A stretch of DNA of 62,542 nucleotides, taken from assembly GCA_013373425.1 (NCBI GenBank), contig JABXHW010000028.1, forward strand, positions 1 through 62,542, read 5' to 3'. Both the position numbers and the translations under genes were made by a program. This document shows, piece after piece, positions 1-9,133 of this stretch; the first letter of the stretch is position 1; each line of letters begins with the position of its first letter. This stretch comes from Flavobacteriia bacterium. GTDB lineage: Bacteria > Bacteroidota > Bacteroidia > Flavobacteriales > Schleiferiaceae. A model generated the notes under the pieces. The model was not told the DNA's origin. It did not search any database and saw only the letters and a program-made list of their open reading frames with translations.

Positions 1-3000
1 ACAGTCTTCTCTCGCCCGGTTGCCGACTTTAGTCTGCCTGCCAATGGATGTGGTCCGACTACAATCAACCCAACAGATTTATCTACTACCAATCACCCAA
101 CTTTGAGCTATGCGTGGACGGTGAGTCCGACCATAGGTGTTACCACAGCTGGAATGAACACCGCATCGCCAACCATTGACTTCCCAGTTTCTCAGAATGA
201 TTCTGTGGTATACGATATCTTCCTCACTATCACCGACGACAATGGCTGCATCGATACGTTGCGGCAGAACTATACGGTGTATCCAAAGCCCACCGCAGCG
301 TACACCGTTGCGTTGAGAGATAGCTGCGGTCCGTTTACGGTTCAGTTTAACAACACCTCGGTTCCGAATCAAGCAGGAGAGGACATCAACGATATGACCT
401 TCGCTTGGGATTTTGGGAATGGTCAGACAGACACAGCCCAACAACCAACGGCAGTCTTCACCAATACGGGGGTTCACGACAGTACATACTTCGTTACCCT
501 GATTTCAACCAACGCCTATGGGTGTTCAGATACCATTGTGGATAGCATCACGGTTTATCCGAATCCATTGGCTCAATTGAACCTCAATGGGTCGGTAGAA
601 TGTGCGCCATATTTGATTGATTCAACCGTGGTAAGTGCGGTTCAATATCCATTTGCAAACGACGATTACAATTGGACGGTTTATGATACCGATTTCAACA
701 CAATAGCAACGTTTAACGGTCCAAATGCCGTGAACCACACCATTCAAAATGATGCAGATTCTGTCTACATCGGATTGTCGGTGACCAACGTGCACGGTTG
801 TCAAGAGGATACCCTGCTGCAGTTATTCTACACCATTGAAGATCCAGTGGCGGTGTTCACTGCGATTCCAGATACGGGCTGTTCCCCACTCGTGGTTCAA
901 ATTCAGGATAGTAGTTCGGTCGGAGTTACTTACGAGTGGTTCATCAACGGCGTATTACAGAGTACAACTGCAGCGAATCCATCCTTCACATTTACCAACA
1001 ACTCAACAACTGCAGATTCAATCATAACCATTCAGTTGGTGGTGACGGCCGGTACCGGTTGTACGGATACAGTGGCCCACGATGTGACCATCTATCCACA
1101 ACCTTTTGCGGAGTTCACCATCGCGCCAACGGTTTGTGCTGCAGGTTCTTTGGTGCCCACCAATACGTCCACGTTCAAAACGCCTGAGCAGTATTTGTGG
1201 ACGGTGAACTCTACTGCAGTTGTAATTTCTACGCCTAACGATACTCAGCCTATTATCACCTTCCCCGATAATCAGACCGGTATAGATTCTATTTACGATA
1301 TCACTCTAACCGTATTCTCTGTAAATGGCTGTTCAGATGACACGACCATCAGTGTTACTGCACATAGTCGACCGGTGGCAGACTTCAGTTTGCCAATGAA
1401 CGGATGTGGGCCTACCACCATCAATCCTGTGGATCTTTCAACGACCAACCACGCGCCGTTAAGCTACACCTGGACGGTTACTCCTAATACCGGCGTGACT
1501 ACTGCAGGTATGAATTCGGCGGCTCCAACTATTGAATTCCCAGTGACCACTTCAGATTCAGTGGTCTATGATATTTTCTTGGCAATAAGTGATGCTAACG
1601 GATGTGCCGATACCATCACTCAAACCTATACGGTGTATCCGAAACCTACGGCTGATTTTACCGCGGGACTAAGAGACAGTTGTGGTCCGTTTACTGTTCA
1701 ATTCACCAATATTTCTGTGCCGAATCAAACCGGAGAAGACATCAATGACATGTCATTTACATGGGACTTTGGAAACGGTCAGACGGATACCGCTCAGCAG
1801 ACTTCCGCCACTTTTACAAATACTGGAGTAGTAGATAGCACGTACATCGTAACATTGATCGCCACAAATGCATATGGCTGTTCAGATACGCTCGTGGATA
1901 GCATTACCGTTTATCCGAACCCCTTGGCGGAATTGTCGATTACGGATTCAGTGGACTGTGCTCCATACACCATCGATTCGAGCATCGTTCAGGCCGTTCA
2001 GTATCCTGTGGCAAACGACAATTACACTTGGATTGTTACCGATTTGAGTGGAACGAGTCTGTACACTACCACGGGTCCGGCTGCCTTGAATTACACCATT
2101 ATTGACGATGGGGATAGCGTATTAATCAGTTTGATCACATCCAATATCCACGGTTGTGCGGAGGATACAATCACCCAGCTCTTCTTTACAATAGAAGATC
2201 CTGTTGCGGTGTTTGAAGCCGTGCCGGATTCAGGCTGTTCGCCACTTACAGTTCAAATTCAAGATAGCAGCACAGTAGGAGTAAGCTACGAGTGGTTTGT
2301 GAACGATGTGCTGCAAAGTACAACCGCTTCGCAGCCCAGCTTCACATTCACGAATACATCGGCATCAGGTGATTCAACACTGGTCATCAAACTCGTTGTG
2401 ACGGCAGGTACAGGGTGTACGGATACCACAGAGAGAACAGTGGTGGTCTTCCCGCAGCCATTTGCGGAGTTCAGTATTGCGCCAACAGTTTGTGCAAACG
2501 GTTCACTGGTTCCTACCAACACCTCTTCTTTTAAGCCGCCAGAGCAGTACTTGTGGACGGTGAATTCACCCGCGGTGGTCATTACCAATCCAAATGATGC
2601 CCAGCCGATTTTCAGCTTCCCAGACAATCAATCTTTGGTTGATTCGATCTACGACATTACGCTCACCATCTATTCAGCCAACGGCTGTAGTGATGATACC
2701 ACCATCAGTGTAACCGTGCATAGCAGACCTGTTGCCGACTTCACATTGCCAAGTGCGAATTGTGGTCCAACCACCATCAATCCAACGGATATCTCAACTA
2801 CGAATCATGCGCCTCTGAGCTATACATGGACCGTTGCGCCAACAGCCGGAGTGATTACCACAGGCATGAATTCGGCATCACCTACTATTGACTTCCCTGT
2901 TACGACGGCAGATTCAGTAGTCTACGATATCTTCCTGACCATCACAGATGCAAACGGGTGTATTGACACCAACCGTCAAGGCTACACCGTTTATCCTAAG

Positions 3001-6000
3001 CCAACAGCTGATTTCACGGTTGAGAGAAGAGATAGCTGTGGTCCGTTCACGGTCCAGTTCAACAACATCTCAGTGCCGAACCAGACTGGAGAGGACATCA
3101 ACGACATGACCTTCAACTGGGATTTTGGAAACGGTCAGACGAGCACGGATCAACAGCCTTCGGCAACCTTTACAAATACCGGTACTGTTGATAGTACGTA
3201 CACTGTGGTTCTCATCGCTACAAACGCCTATGGCTGCTCAGATACTTTGATGGATAGTATCACTGTTCACCCTAATCCTTTAGCAGACTTCACTTGGACG
3301 AGCGATTTAGAATGTGCGCCGTTCACAGTGGATTCAACCTTTGTGACAACTACGGATTATCCAGTAGCAAACAGCAACTACACCTGGACCGTTCATCATC
3401 CAATCAATCTTACAACTCTCGCCACGTTCAACGGCATCAATGCTCTGAATTACACCATTGCAAGTCCAGCTGATAGCGTCCTTATTCGTCTTGTCGTTAG
3501 CAGTCCGTTTGGTTGTAGCAACGATACATTGGAGCATGTCTTCACAACGATTCCAAACCCAGTTCCAGGTTTCATTCTTTCAGATACTGCGGGATGTCAT
3601 CCTCTCACCGTAGCAATTACAGACACTAGTTCTCCGGGAGTGACCTACGAATGGTTCATCAACGGTCAGCTTTCATCTACACTTGCTCAACCGAACTTCA
3701 CGCTCACAAATACTTCGACGAGTGCAGATTCTACCTATACCACCAAGCTGATAGTTACAGCGGGAGGAACGGGTTGTAGAGATAGCACCGAGCAGTTCGT
3801 TACCGTTTACGGCTTGCCAGTGGCCAGTTTCTCTGCAACCGAAGTTTGTCAGGATGATTCAACTTACTTCACCGATGCTTCAACAGGAATTGTTCCTCTT
3901 ACCAGCTGGTTCTGGGATTTCGGAGATGGAAATTCGGATACCACTCAGAACCCTGTTCACCTGTACGATACTGCTGGAGTCTACACTGTACTATTATCGG
4001 TTACGGATGCTCGCGGATGTATGCAACACGATACTGTGGACGTGATTGTTCGTCCGAATCCGGTGGTCGATTTCTCCGTTGCTCCAGATTGCGGAGTGGA
4101 TACGGTTTGTATTGGTGACCTGATTACTCTATCCGATTTAAGTACCGTCTATCCACTCGGGGCTCCAATCAATCAATGGGCATGGGATATCAATGCGGAT
4201 GGGTCGGTAGAATACACCGCTCAAAACCCAACGCATACGTTCAATACCCCAGGAATGACGGCCATTGAATTGACGGTGACAACTCAGTACAGCTGTGAAA
4301 CGATACTCTTGGATTCCATCTTCGTGAAAGAACCGCCATTGGCTGGTTTCACGATGGATACCACTGCCGTTTGTGGACCTTTAAATGTCAATTTTACGAA
4401 TACATCCATTGGCTTAATCGATACGTTCGAATGGGAAGTATACTCTCTCGACAGTCTAGGAAATCGGGTGGTTATTTATACCCATACAGGTTTTGATCCG
4501 AATCCTGTTCCAACCTTCAGACCTTCTTTCATTGGAGATACTACCTTCTATATCGAATTGACCGCCACCAATTGTTGCGGAGTCGACATCTTTACGGATT
4601 CTATCACGCTGAAGCCGTTGCCAGTGGCGGCAATGTTGCCAAGTGTGACACAGGGTTGTTCTCCATTGCATGTCACTTTCCAATTGGACGGATTGATTAA
4701 AGGTGATCCCGATTACCTCACCCTAGATTTTGGAGATGGAACCCCAACGGACACGCTGTATGAGTATTTCCTTATCAACTTCCAAGGCGATACCGTGTGG
4801 TTCTGGGGGCAACCCGTCCATACGTTCACCTACTTTGGTCAGAATCCAGATACGACGTACACAGTGACCCTCTCCGCCTATAATGAATGTGGAGATAGTA
4901 CGGTGACTGTAGATATCACGGTCTTCCCGAACACCGTTCAGGCCTTCTTTATCGCATCGCCTCAACAAGGCTGTTCACCACTGACGGTCGATTTCTACGA
5001 TCGATCCTATCAAGGGACGAATATCACGTGGTGTTTTGAATGGGACACCATCACCAACACTTGTGGTCAGTTTACGGCGACAGGGGACACGGTTCAACAT
5101 ACCTATACTGGATTTGGAACCTACATAGCCGCACAGATTATTGATGATGGCTGTAGTTTTGATACCGCTTTCGTGCCTATTCTGGTCTATCCGGCTCCAA
5201 CCGCGGACTTCTCTGTTCCTGCCAATACCTGTGAAGATGATTCCGTGTTCTTCCAGAACTTAAGTACTGTGGATACCGGTTCAATCAATACGGTTATTTG
5301 GGATTTCGGGGATGGAACCACATCCACACAACTAGACCCAACGCATGTGTTTGATACAGCGGGGGTGTACTCCGTCTGCTTGACCGTCGGGACGAATTAT
5401 GGATGCTTTGATTCGATTTGTTACACGCTCACTATTTACGATAAACCTCAGTTTGATGTAACCGTTGAAAATGCCTGTTTAAATGAGCAGCCCGTTCAAT
5501 TCTCCGACAGTTCAACGGTGAGCTTTGGCTCGATTGTGAGTCGAACATGGGACTTCGGGGATGGCAATACATCGGCACAACCGTTCCCACAGCATACCTA
5601 TGCTCAAGCGGGAACCTACACTGTGGTTCTGACACTTGAGAGTTCGAATGGGTGTTTAGATAGCTTGGTTCAGCAGGTTCAAATTTTCCCATTGCCAGAA
5701 GCTTCATTTACAACTGCACTCACTTCAGGGGATAGTTGCGGTGTGCCTCAAACCTATCAGTTCTCAAATACATCTACTGCAGGTGCGGGCTTCTATTGGG
5801 ACTTCGACTATGTGAATAATCCAGGCACTTGGACAAGCACACAGAATAATCCAGTGTTTACATACAATCAAACCGGTGTGTATGAAGTGGCTCTCTTCGT
5901 TGAAAACAGCTTCGGGTGTTTCGATACAGCCTTTACCACCTTGTACATTCGTCCAGTTCCTGAAGCAGGATTTGAGGGCGATACCCTAGTAGGATGTTCG

Positions 6001-6819
6001 CCATTGTTCGTCCAATTCACGGATACATCCAATTACGATTTCTCGGGTCCTGGCGGTATAGTTGATTGGATCTGGGACTTTGGCGATGGTACCACTGTGA
6101 GTGGCATTCAGAATCCAGCTCACTTGTATGAGGATGATGGACTGTTCAGTGTTACCCTCATAGTGATTACAGATGGTGGATGTAGTGATACCTTGACCTA
6201 TACGGATTACGTCCGTGTATATCCACGACCACAAGCAAACTTCAATTCGGCCCGGATTCGAGGCTCACGATTCCAGTTTAACAACACCAGTGTTTACGAA
6301 GACTCGAGTACGGTCTTTGTTTGGGACTTTGGCGATGGAACACGTTCTATTCAGAGGAATCCTGTCCATCAATACAATGTAGATCTTCTAGCAGGGGATT
6401 ATCAATTTGAAGTTTGTTTGTATGCCTTGAACAGTTACGAATGTCCGGACACCATCTGTCAACCTCTGTTCATTCGAGGATATCAACTTTCTGTGCCAAA
6501 TGCATTTGCGCCAGATCGACCAGCGATTGGGGAGGCGTCCATTTTCTTGCCGAAAGGACACTCGATGATCTACTACGACTGCAAGATTTACGATAAGTGG
6601 GGAACCTTGGTGTTTGAGTCGGATACAGATGATCTCCTAGATGGAATCCCGACTAAATCTTGGAACGGGCGCTTCATGAATGAAGGTGAAATTCTTCCAG
6701 CTGGTGCATACGTTTGGAAGATTAATGCCCAGTTTGAAGATGGTACCATTTGGCCTGGACAAGGCAATACCTGGGATGATGATATCGAAAACGTAGGAAC
6801 GGTTAACTTGATACGATGA
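1..6819 (+). CDS. Giant PKD-repeat T9SS surface protein with type B sorting domain, 5' end outside window
   Basis: The reading frame is open from base 1, so the N-terminus and signal peptide lie upstream; 2272 residues are visible. The protein is a string of about 25 PKD/Ig-like modules of 80-95 residues, most with two cysteines (an early one and one in a late GC), so disulfide-tied beta-sandwiches are expected. The first part is a 452-residue five-module block repeated almost three times; later modules are more canonical, with WDFGDG cores. From about residue 2163 (VPNAFAPD ... YDKWG ... WNG ... LPAGAYVWKI) comes a gliding-motility-type C-terminal domain (TIGR04131/CHU_C), the type B signal for T9SS export and surface attachment. 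The stop overlaps the start of the next gene, a PorP/SprF protein, as ATGA. Family knowledge: such giants (SprB-like) act as adhesins. The ligand cannot be read from the sequence. Confidence 0.93.
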   Translation, partial: TVFSRPVADFSLPANGCGPTTINPTDLSTTNHPTLSYAWTVSPTIGVTTAGMNTASPTIDFPVSQNDSVVYDIFLTITDDNGCIDTLRQNYTVYPKPTAAYTVALRDSCGPFTVQFNNTSVPNQAGEDINDMTFAWDFGNGQTDTAQQPTAVFTNTGVHDSTYFVTLISTNAYGCSDTIVDSITVYPNPLAQLNLNGSVECAPYLIDSTVVSAVQYPFANDDYNWTVYDTDFNTIATFNGPNAVNHTIQNDADSVYIGLSVTNVHGCQEDTLLQLFYTIEDPVAVFTAIPDTGCSPLVVQIQDSSSVGVTYEWFINGVLQSTTAANPSFTFTNNSTTADSIITIQLVVTAGTGCTDTVAHDVTIYPQPFAEFTIAPTVCAAGSLVPTNTSTFKTPEQYLWTVNSTAVVISTPNDTQPIITFPDNQTGIDSIYDITLTVFSVNGCSDDTTISVTAHSRPVADFSLPMNGCGPTTINPVDLSTTNHAPLSYTWTVTPNTGVTTAGMNSAAPTIEFPVTTSDSVVYDIFLAISDANGCADTITQTYTVYPKPTADFTAGLRDSCGPFTVQFTNISVPNQTGEDINDMSFTWDFGNGQTDTAQQTSATFTNTGVVDSTYIVTLIATNAYGCSDTLVDSITVYPNPLAELSITDSVDCAPYTIDSSIVQAVQYPVANDNYTWIVTDLSGTSLYTTTGPAALNYTIIDDGDSVLISLITSNIHGCAEDTITQLFFTIEDPVAVFEAVPDSGCSPLTVQIQDSSTVGVSYEWFVNDVLQSTTASQPSFTFTNTSASGDSTLVIKLVVTAGTGCTDTTERTVVVFPQPFAEFSIAPTVCANGSLVPTNTSSFKPPEQYLWTVNSPAVVITNPNDAQPIFSFPDNQSLVDSIYDITLTIYSANGCSDDTTISVTVHSRPVADFTLPSANCGPTTINPTDISTTNHAPLSYTWTVAPTAGVITTGMNSASPTIDFPVTTADSVVYDIFLTITDANGCIDTNRQGYTVYPKPTADFTVERRDSCGPFTVQFNNISVPNQTGEDINDMTFNWDFGNGQTSTDQQPSATFTNTGTVDSTYTVVLIATNAYGCSDTLMDSITVHPNPLADFTWTSDLECAPFTVDSTFVTTTDYPVANSNYTWTVHHPINLTTLATFNGINALNYTIASPADSVLIRLVVSSPFGCSNDTLEHVFTTIPNPVPGFILSDTAGCHPLTVAITDTSSPGVTYEWFINGQLSSTLAQPNFTLTNTSTSADSTYTTKLIVTAGGTGCRDSTEQFVTVYGLPVASFSATEVCQDDSTYFTDASTGIVPLTSWFWDFGDGNSDTTQNPVHLYDTAGVYTVLLSVTDARGCMQHDTVDVIVRPNPVVDFSVAPDCGVDTVCIGDLITLSDLSTVYPLGAPINQWAWDINADGSVEYTAQNPTHTFNTPGMTAIELTVTTQYSCETILLDSIFVKEPPLAGFTMDTTAVCGPLNVNFTNTSIGLIDTFEWEVYSLDSLGNRVVIYTHTGFDPNPVPTFRPSFIGDTTFYIELTATNCCGVDIFTDSITLKPLPVAAMLPSVTQGCSPLHVTFQLDGLIKGDPDYLTLDFGDGTPTDTLYEYFLINFQGDTVWFWGQPVHTFTYFGQNPDTTYTVTLSAYNECGDSTVTVDITVFPNTVQAFFIASPQQGCSPLTVDFYDRSYQGTNITWCFEWDTITNTCGQFTATGDTVQHTYTGFGTYIAAQIIDDGCSFDTAFVPILVYPAPTADFSVPANTCEDDSVFFQNLSTVDTGSINTVIWDFGDGTTSTQLDPTHVFDTAGVYSVCLTVGTNYGCFDSICYTLTIYDKPQFDVTVENACLNEQPVQFSDSSTVSFGSIVSRTWDFGDGNTSAQPFPQHTYAQAGTYTVVLTLESSNGCLDSLVQQVQIFPLPEASFTTALTSGDSCGVPQTYQFSNTSTAGAGFYWDFDYVNNPGTWTSTQNNPVFTYNQTGVYEVALFVENSFGCFDTAFTTLYIRPVPEAGFEGDTLVGCSPLFVQFTDTSNYDFSGPGGIVDWIWDFGDGTTVSGIQNPAHLYEDDGLFSVTLIVITDGGCSDTLTYTDYVRVYPRPQANFNSARIRGSRFQFNNTSVYEDSSTVFVWDFGDGTRSIQRNPVHQYNVDLLAGDYQFEVCLYALNSYECPDTICQPLFIRGYQLSVPNAFAPDRPAIGEASIFLPKGHSMIYYDCKIYDKWGTLVFESDTDDLLDGIPTKSWNGRFMNEGEILPAGAYVWKINAQFEDGTIWPGQGNTWDDDIENVGTVNLIR
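13..3813 (+). repeat. 452-residue (1356-bp) tandem super-repeat, 2.8 copies
   Basis: The RPVADF block begins at bases 13, 1369 and 2725, exactly 1356 bases apart each time. Each unit holds five PKD-like modules of about 91, 92, 93, 86 and 90 residues. The third copy keeps modules 1-4 and then changes to canonical PKD domains at about base 3813. The protein copies are close to identical in long stretches, while codons differ freely, so the duplications are old and held by selection on protein. Confidence 0.9.
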
Positions 6820-7901
6820 AGAAGGCAATTGCAGCGGTATTGATTTGGTCTTCCTTTGCCACCTTGGCGCAGGACCCCACCTTCTCACAATTCAACATGA
6901 GCAAGGTCTTTTTGAATCCGGCTTATGCAGGGTACACACGCGATTTGAACGTGACCATGCACAGCAGGCTTCAGTGGACGAATGTCGTAGGCCGTTTTTC
7001 TACGAATAGCTTTACTGCGAATGTGGGGTGCCCGACGAATCGCGTTGGTTTTGGCTTTCGCGGTTACTATGCCGATGAGGGAGAAGGCTTCCTCAGAAAT
7101 GTGAATGCTGCTGGGTTAGTTTCGGTGAATCTACCTGGGCGCTTCGGACCGAGAACCGGTCGTTTTTACGGAAAGAAATATATCGTGTCTTTTGGTTTGC
7201 AATTCGGCGTTGGCCAGCGATTCATCGACTGGAACCGCCTCACGTTTACAGATCAACTTGACGTGTATGAAGGTCAACTCGGAATTCCATCTGCCGCCGG
7301 ACCGCAGAACGGAGCGAGCAATTTGGTGCTGGATGTGAGCGGTGGAATACGCGGACGAATGGAAGTGGGGAACAGAGGTTCTTATCTGTCAGGTGGATTT
7401 GCAATGTGGCATATCAACCGACCTATCGAGTCCTTTTTCAATCTCGAAACTCAAATTGAGCCTAGATACACTGGACACGTTTTTGCGCACTTCAAAACGA
7501 GTAAGTTCAAGAACAATTCGAATTTCTTGACCCTCGGATTCGTGTACGATCATCAGCAAGTGTTGAGTCAGAATATCATTTCAGCTTCTATGGATTTCTG
7601 GGACTTCCTGTACTTGGGAGTGAGTTTTAGAAGAAAGGAAGTATTCGCCATTGATCGAAATGTGGATGCCGTGATTTTTCAAGCCATGTACATCTACAAA
7701 GGGCTTGGAGTAGGTTATAGCTATGACGTAACCATTTCTGATTTATACCTCGAAAGCACCTATGGTACACATGAAATCGGAATCACCTACACGATTCCGA
7801 ATAGCACCTGGTGTTTAGGCAGAAGACAGAGACCTCGTGCTTTGGATTGTTTCTATCTAAATTCCGAATCGACAAACCGAGACAATATCCACTTCCGGTA
7901 G
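6816..7901 (+). CDS. PorP/SprF family type IX secretion membrane protein
   Basis: This is a 361-residue protein with an N-terminal signal peptide (MKKAIAAVLIWSSFATLAQ) and the typical opening of the family: DPTFSQFNMSKVFLNPAYAG, meaning a short mature N-terminus followed by an NPAYAG motif. The rest alternates in a beta-barrel-like way and ends with a few non-barrel residues. In Flavobacterium, SprF-like proteins are outer-membrane partners required for secretion of the particular type B cargo encoded beside them. Here the ATG overlaps the TGA of the giant PKD gene (ATGA), so translational coupling and a dedicated pairing are likely. The 3' end converges on the next gene with only 3 bases between stops and no visible terminator. 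Confidence 0.92.
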   Translation: MKKAIAAVLIWSSFATLAQDPTFSQFNMSKVFLNPAYAGYTRDLNVTMHSRLQWTNVVGRFSTNSFTANVGCPTNRVGFGFRGYYADEGEGFLRNVNAAGLVSVNLPGRFGPRTGRFYGKKYIVSFGLQFGVGQRFIDWNRLTFTDQLDVYEGQLGIPSAAGPQNGASNLVLDVSGGIRGRMEVGNRGSYLSGGFAMWHINRPIESFFNLETQIEPRYTGHVFAHFKTSKFKNNSNFLTLGFVYDHQQVLSQNIISASMDFWDFLYLGVSFRRKEVFAIDRNVDAVIFQAMYIYKGLGVGYSYDVTISDLYLESTYGTHEIGITYTIPNSTWCLGRRQRPRALDCFYLNSESTNRDNIHFR

Positions 7902-7904
7902 GCT

Positions 7905-8951
7905 CTATTTATACTTCTCCCACCATGGTGAGGTACTTACGTTGGAAGGGGTGAAAAGCTCTCCCAAAGCGGGAGTAGCATATGCTTGATTCTCGGCTTT
8001 AGCATATTCCACAAAGTCTTCAGCAGATTCAAACCACTTGTGGAAATACGTCAATCGGAAACCTGCCCAGTGAAAGGGGATGGCCAGTTTAACGCCAACT
8101 TCTTTAGCCGCTTTGATGGACTCTTTTGGGAACATGTGGATATGGTGCCATTCTGGGGCATATTGACCACTCTCCATGAATGCCAAGTCGAATGGACCGA
8201 GTCGTTTGCCAATTTCTGTAAAGTGCTTTCCGTAGCCGCCGTCTCCACTGAACCAAAACTTGAACTCGTCGCTTAGTATGGCCCAGCCTCCCCAGAGTGA
8301 TTTGCCCCTGTCTTTCAGTCCACGTCCTGAAAAGTGCCGAGTAGGAGTAAAATGAAAGTCGAGTTCACTAAGAGCATGTGTATCCCACCAATCGAATTCA
8401 GTCACCTTCTGTTCATCTACTCCCCATGCCGTGAGATGGCGTTTTACACCTAGGGCAACGAAGAATTTCTTTGTTTTGGGAATCAGCATCTTCATGCTTG
8501 CATAATCGAGGTGGTCGTAATGATCATGTGTCATCATGAGTACATCGATGTCTGGAAAATCATCGATGAGGTCGAGGGTGTCTTTAGAGAATCGCTTTAC
8601 ACCGCCTGGTGCAATGGGAGCGGCATTTGGACCCAACATGGGGTCGATGAGCAAAGTGAGTCCTTTCCATCGCATCAACACCACCGCATGGCCGTACCAA
8701 ATGAACTTGGGTTCGTCAGAGTCCTGTAGGAACGCCGCCTTGTCGAACTTTTGAATCGGAAGCTTTGATTTCGGAGATCCACCTTTGATCGACTTGATTT
8801 GCTTAACCAGCAATCCTGGAACGCGGGTCAAGCCAACATCCATTTTTGCACGCTCAAGGTTCTGGAAAGCTCCACTTTTCCAGTTCGGAGAGGCTTCATA
8901 GCGCTTTAAGTCTTCCGATGTGATCTTTCCTCCGAATTGTTTCTTGCTCAT
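7905..8951 (-). CDS. Metallo-beta-lactamase-fold hydrolase, NAPE-PLD/UlaG-like (COG2220 type)
   Basis: The 348-residue protein has the binuclear metal motif HDHYDH at residues 142-147, preceded by WYGHAVVLM (about 85-93) and LIDPML, and followed by TPTRHFSGRG and WFSGDGGYG. This arrangement matches the N-acyl-phosphatidylethanolamine phospholipase D-like branch of the fold, which has THxHYDHLD and a xHxSGR motif. No signal peptide is seen, so the enzyme is probably cytoplasmic. Bacterial members are often annotated as lipid or ascorbate-phosphate lactone hydrolases; the substrate here cannot be set from sequence. The gene is transcribed alone and is divergent from the phytochrome operon across a 182-base gap. 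Confidence 0.85.
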   Translation of the reverse strand: MSKKQFGGKITSEDLKRYEASPNWKSGAFQNLERAKMDVGLTRVPGLLVKQIKSIKGGSPKSKLPIQKFDKAAFLQDSDEPKFIWYGHAVVLMRWKGLTLLIDPMLGPNAAPIAPGGVKRFSKDTLDLIDDFPDIDVLMMTHDHYDHLDYASMKMLIPKTKKFFVALGVKRHLTAWGVDEQKVTEFDWWDTHALSELDFHFTPTRHFSGRGLKDRGKSLWGGWAILSDEFKFWFSGDGGYGKHFTEIGKRLGPFDLAFMESGQYAPEWHHIHMFPKESIKAAKEVGVKLAIPFHWAGFRLTYFHKWFESAEDFVEYAKAENQAYATPALGELFTPSNVSTSPWWEKYK

Positions 8952-9133
8952 GCTTCTTCCTTTTTCTTAAGGTCCAAAATTTTCATTTTCAAGGAAATAG
9001 TTCGAACACGAATTTCTGAAATCTCGACACAAAGACGGGAAGTCGTATTCCATGTAGCTTTTAATCAACTATATGTGCATACCATCAGAGCGAATTTGCT
9101 TAACTTCTGCTTGCGAAAAGCGAACCTGACCGA

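Noticed and set aside
103-103. Start of the PKD giant at a TTG at base 103
   Set aside because: The frame is open to base 1 and the residues before it (RPVADF...) match the repeat unit found at 1369 and 2725, so the gene begins outside the window.
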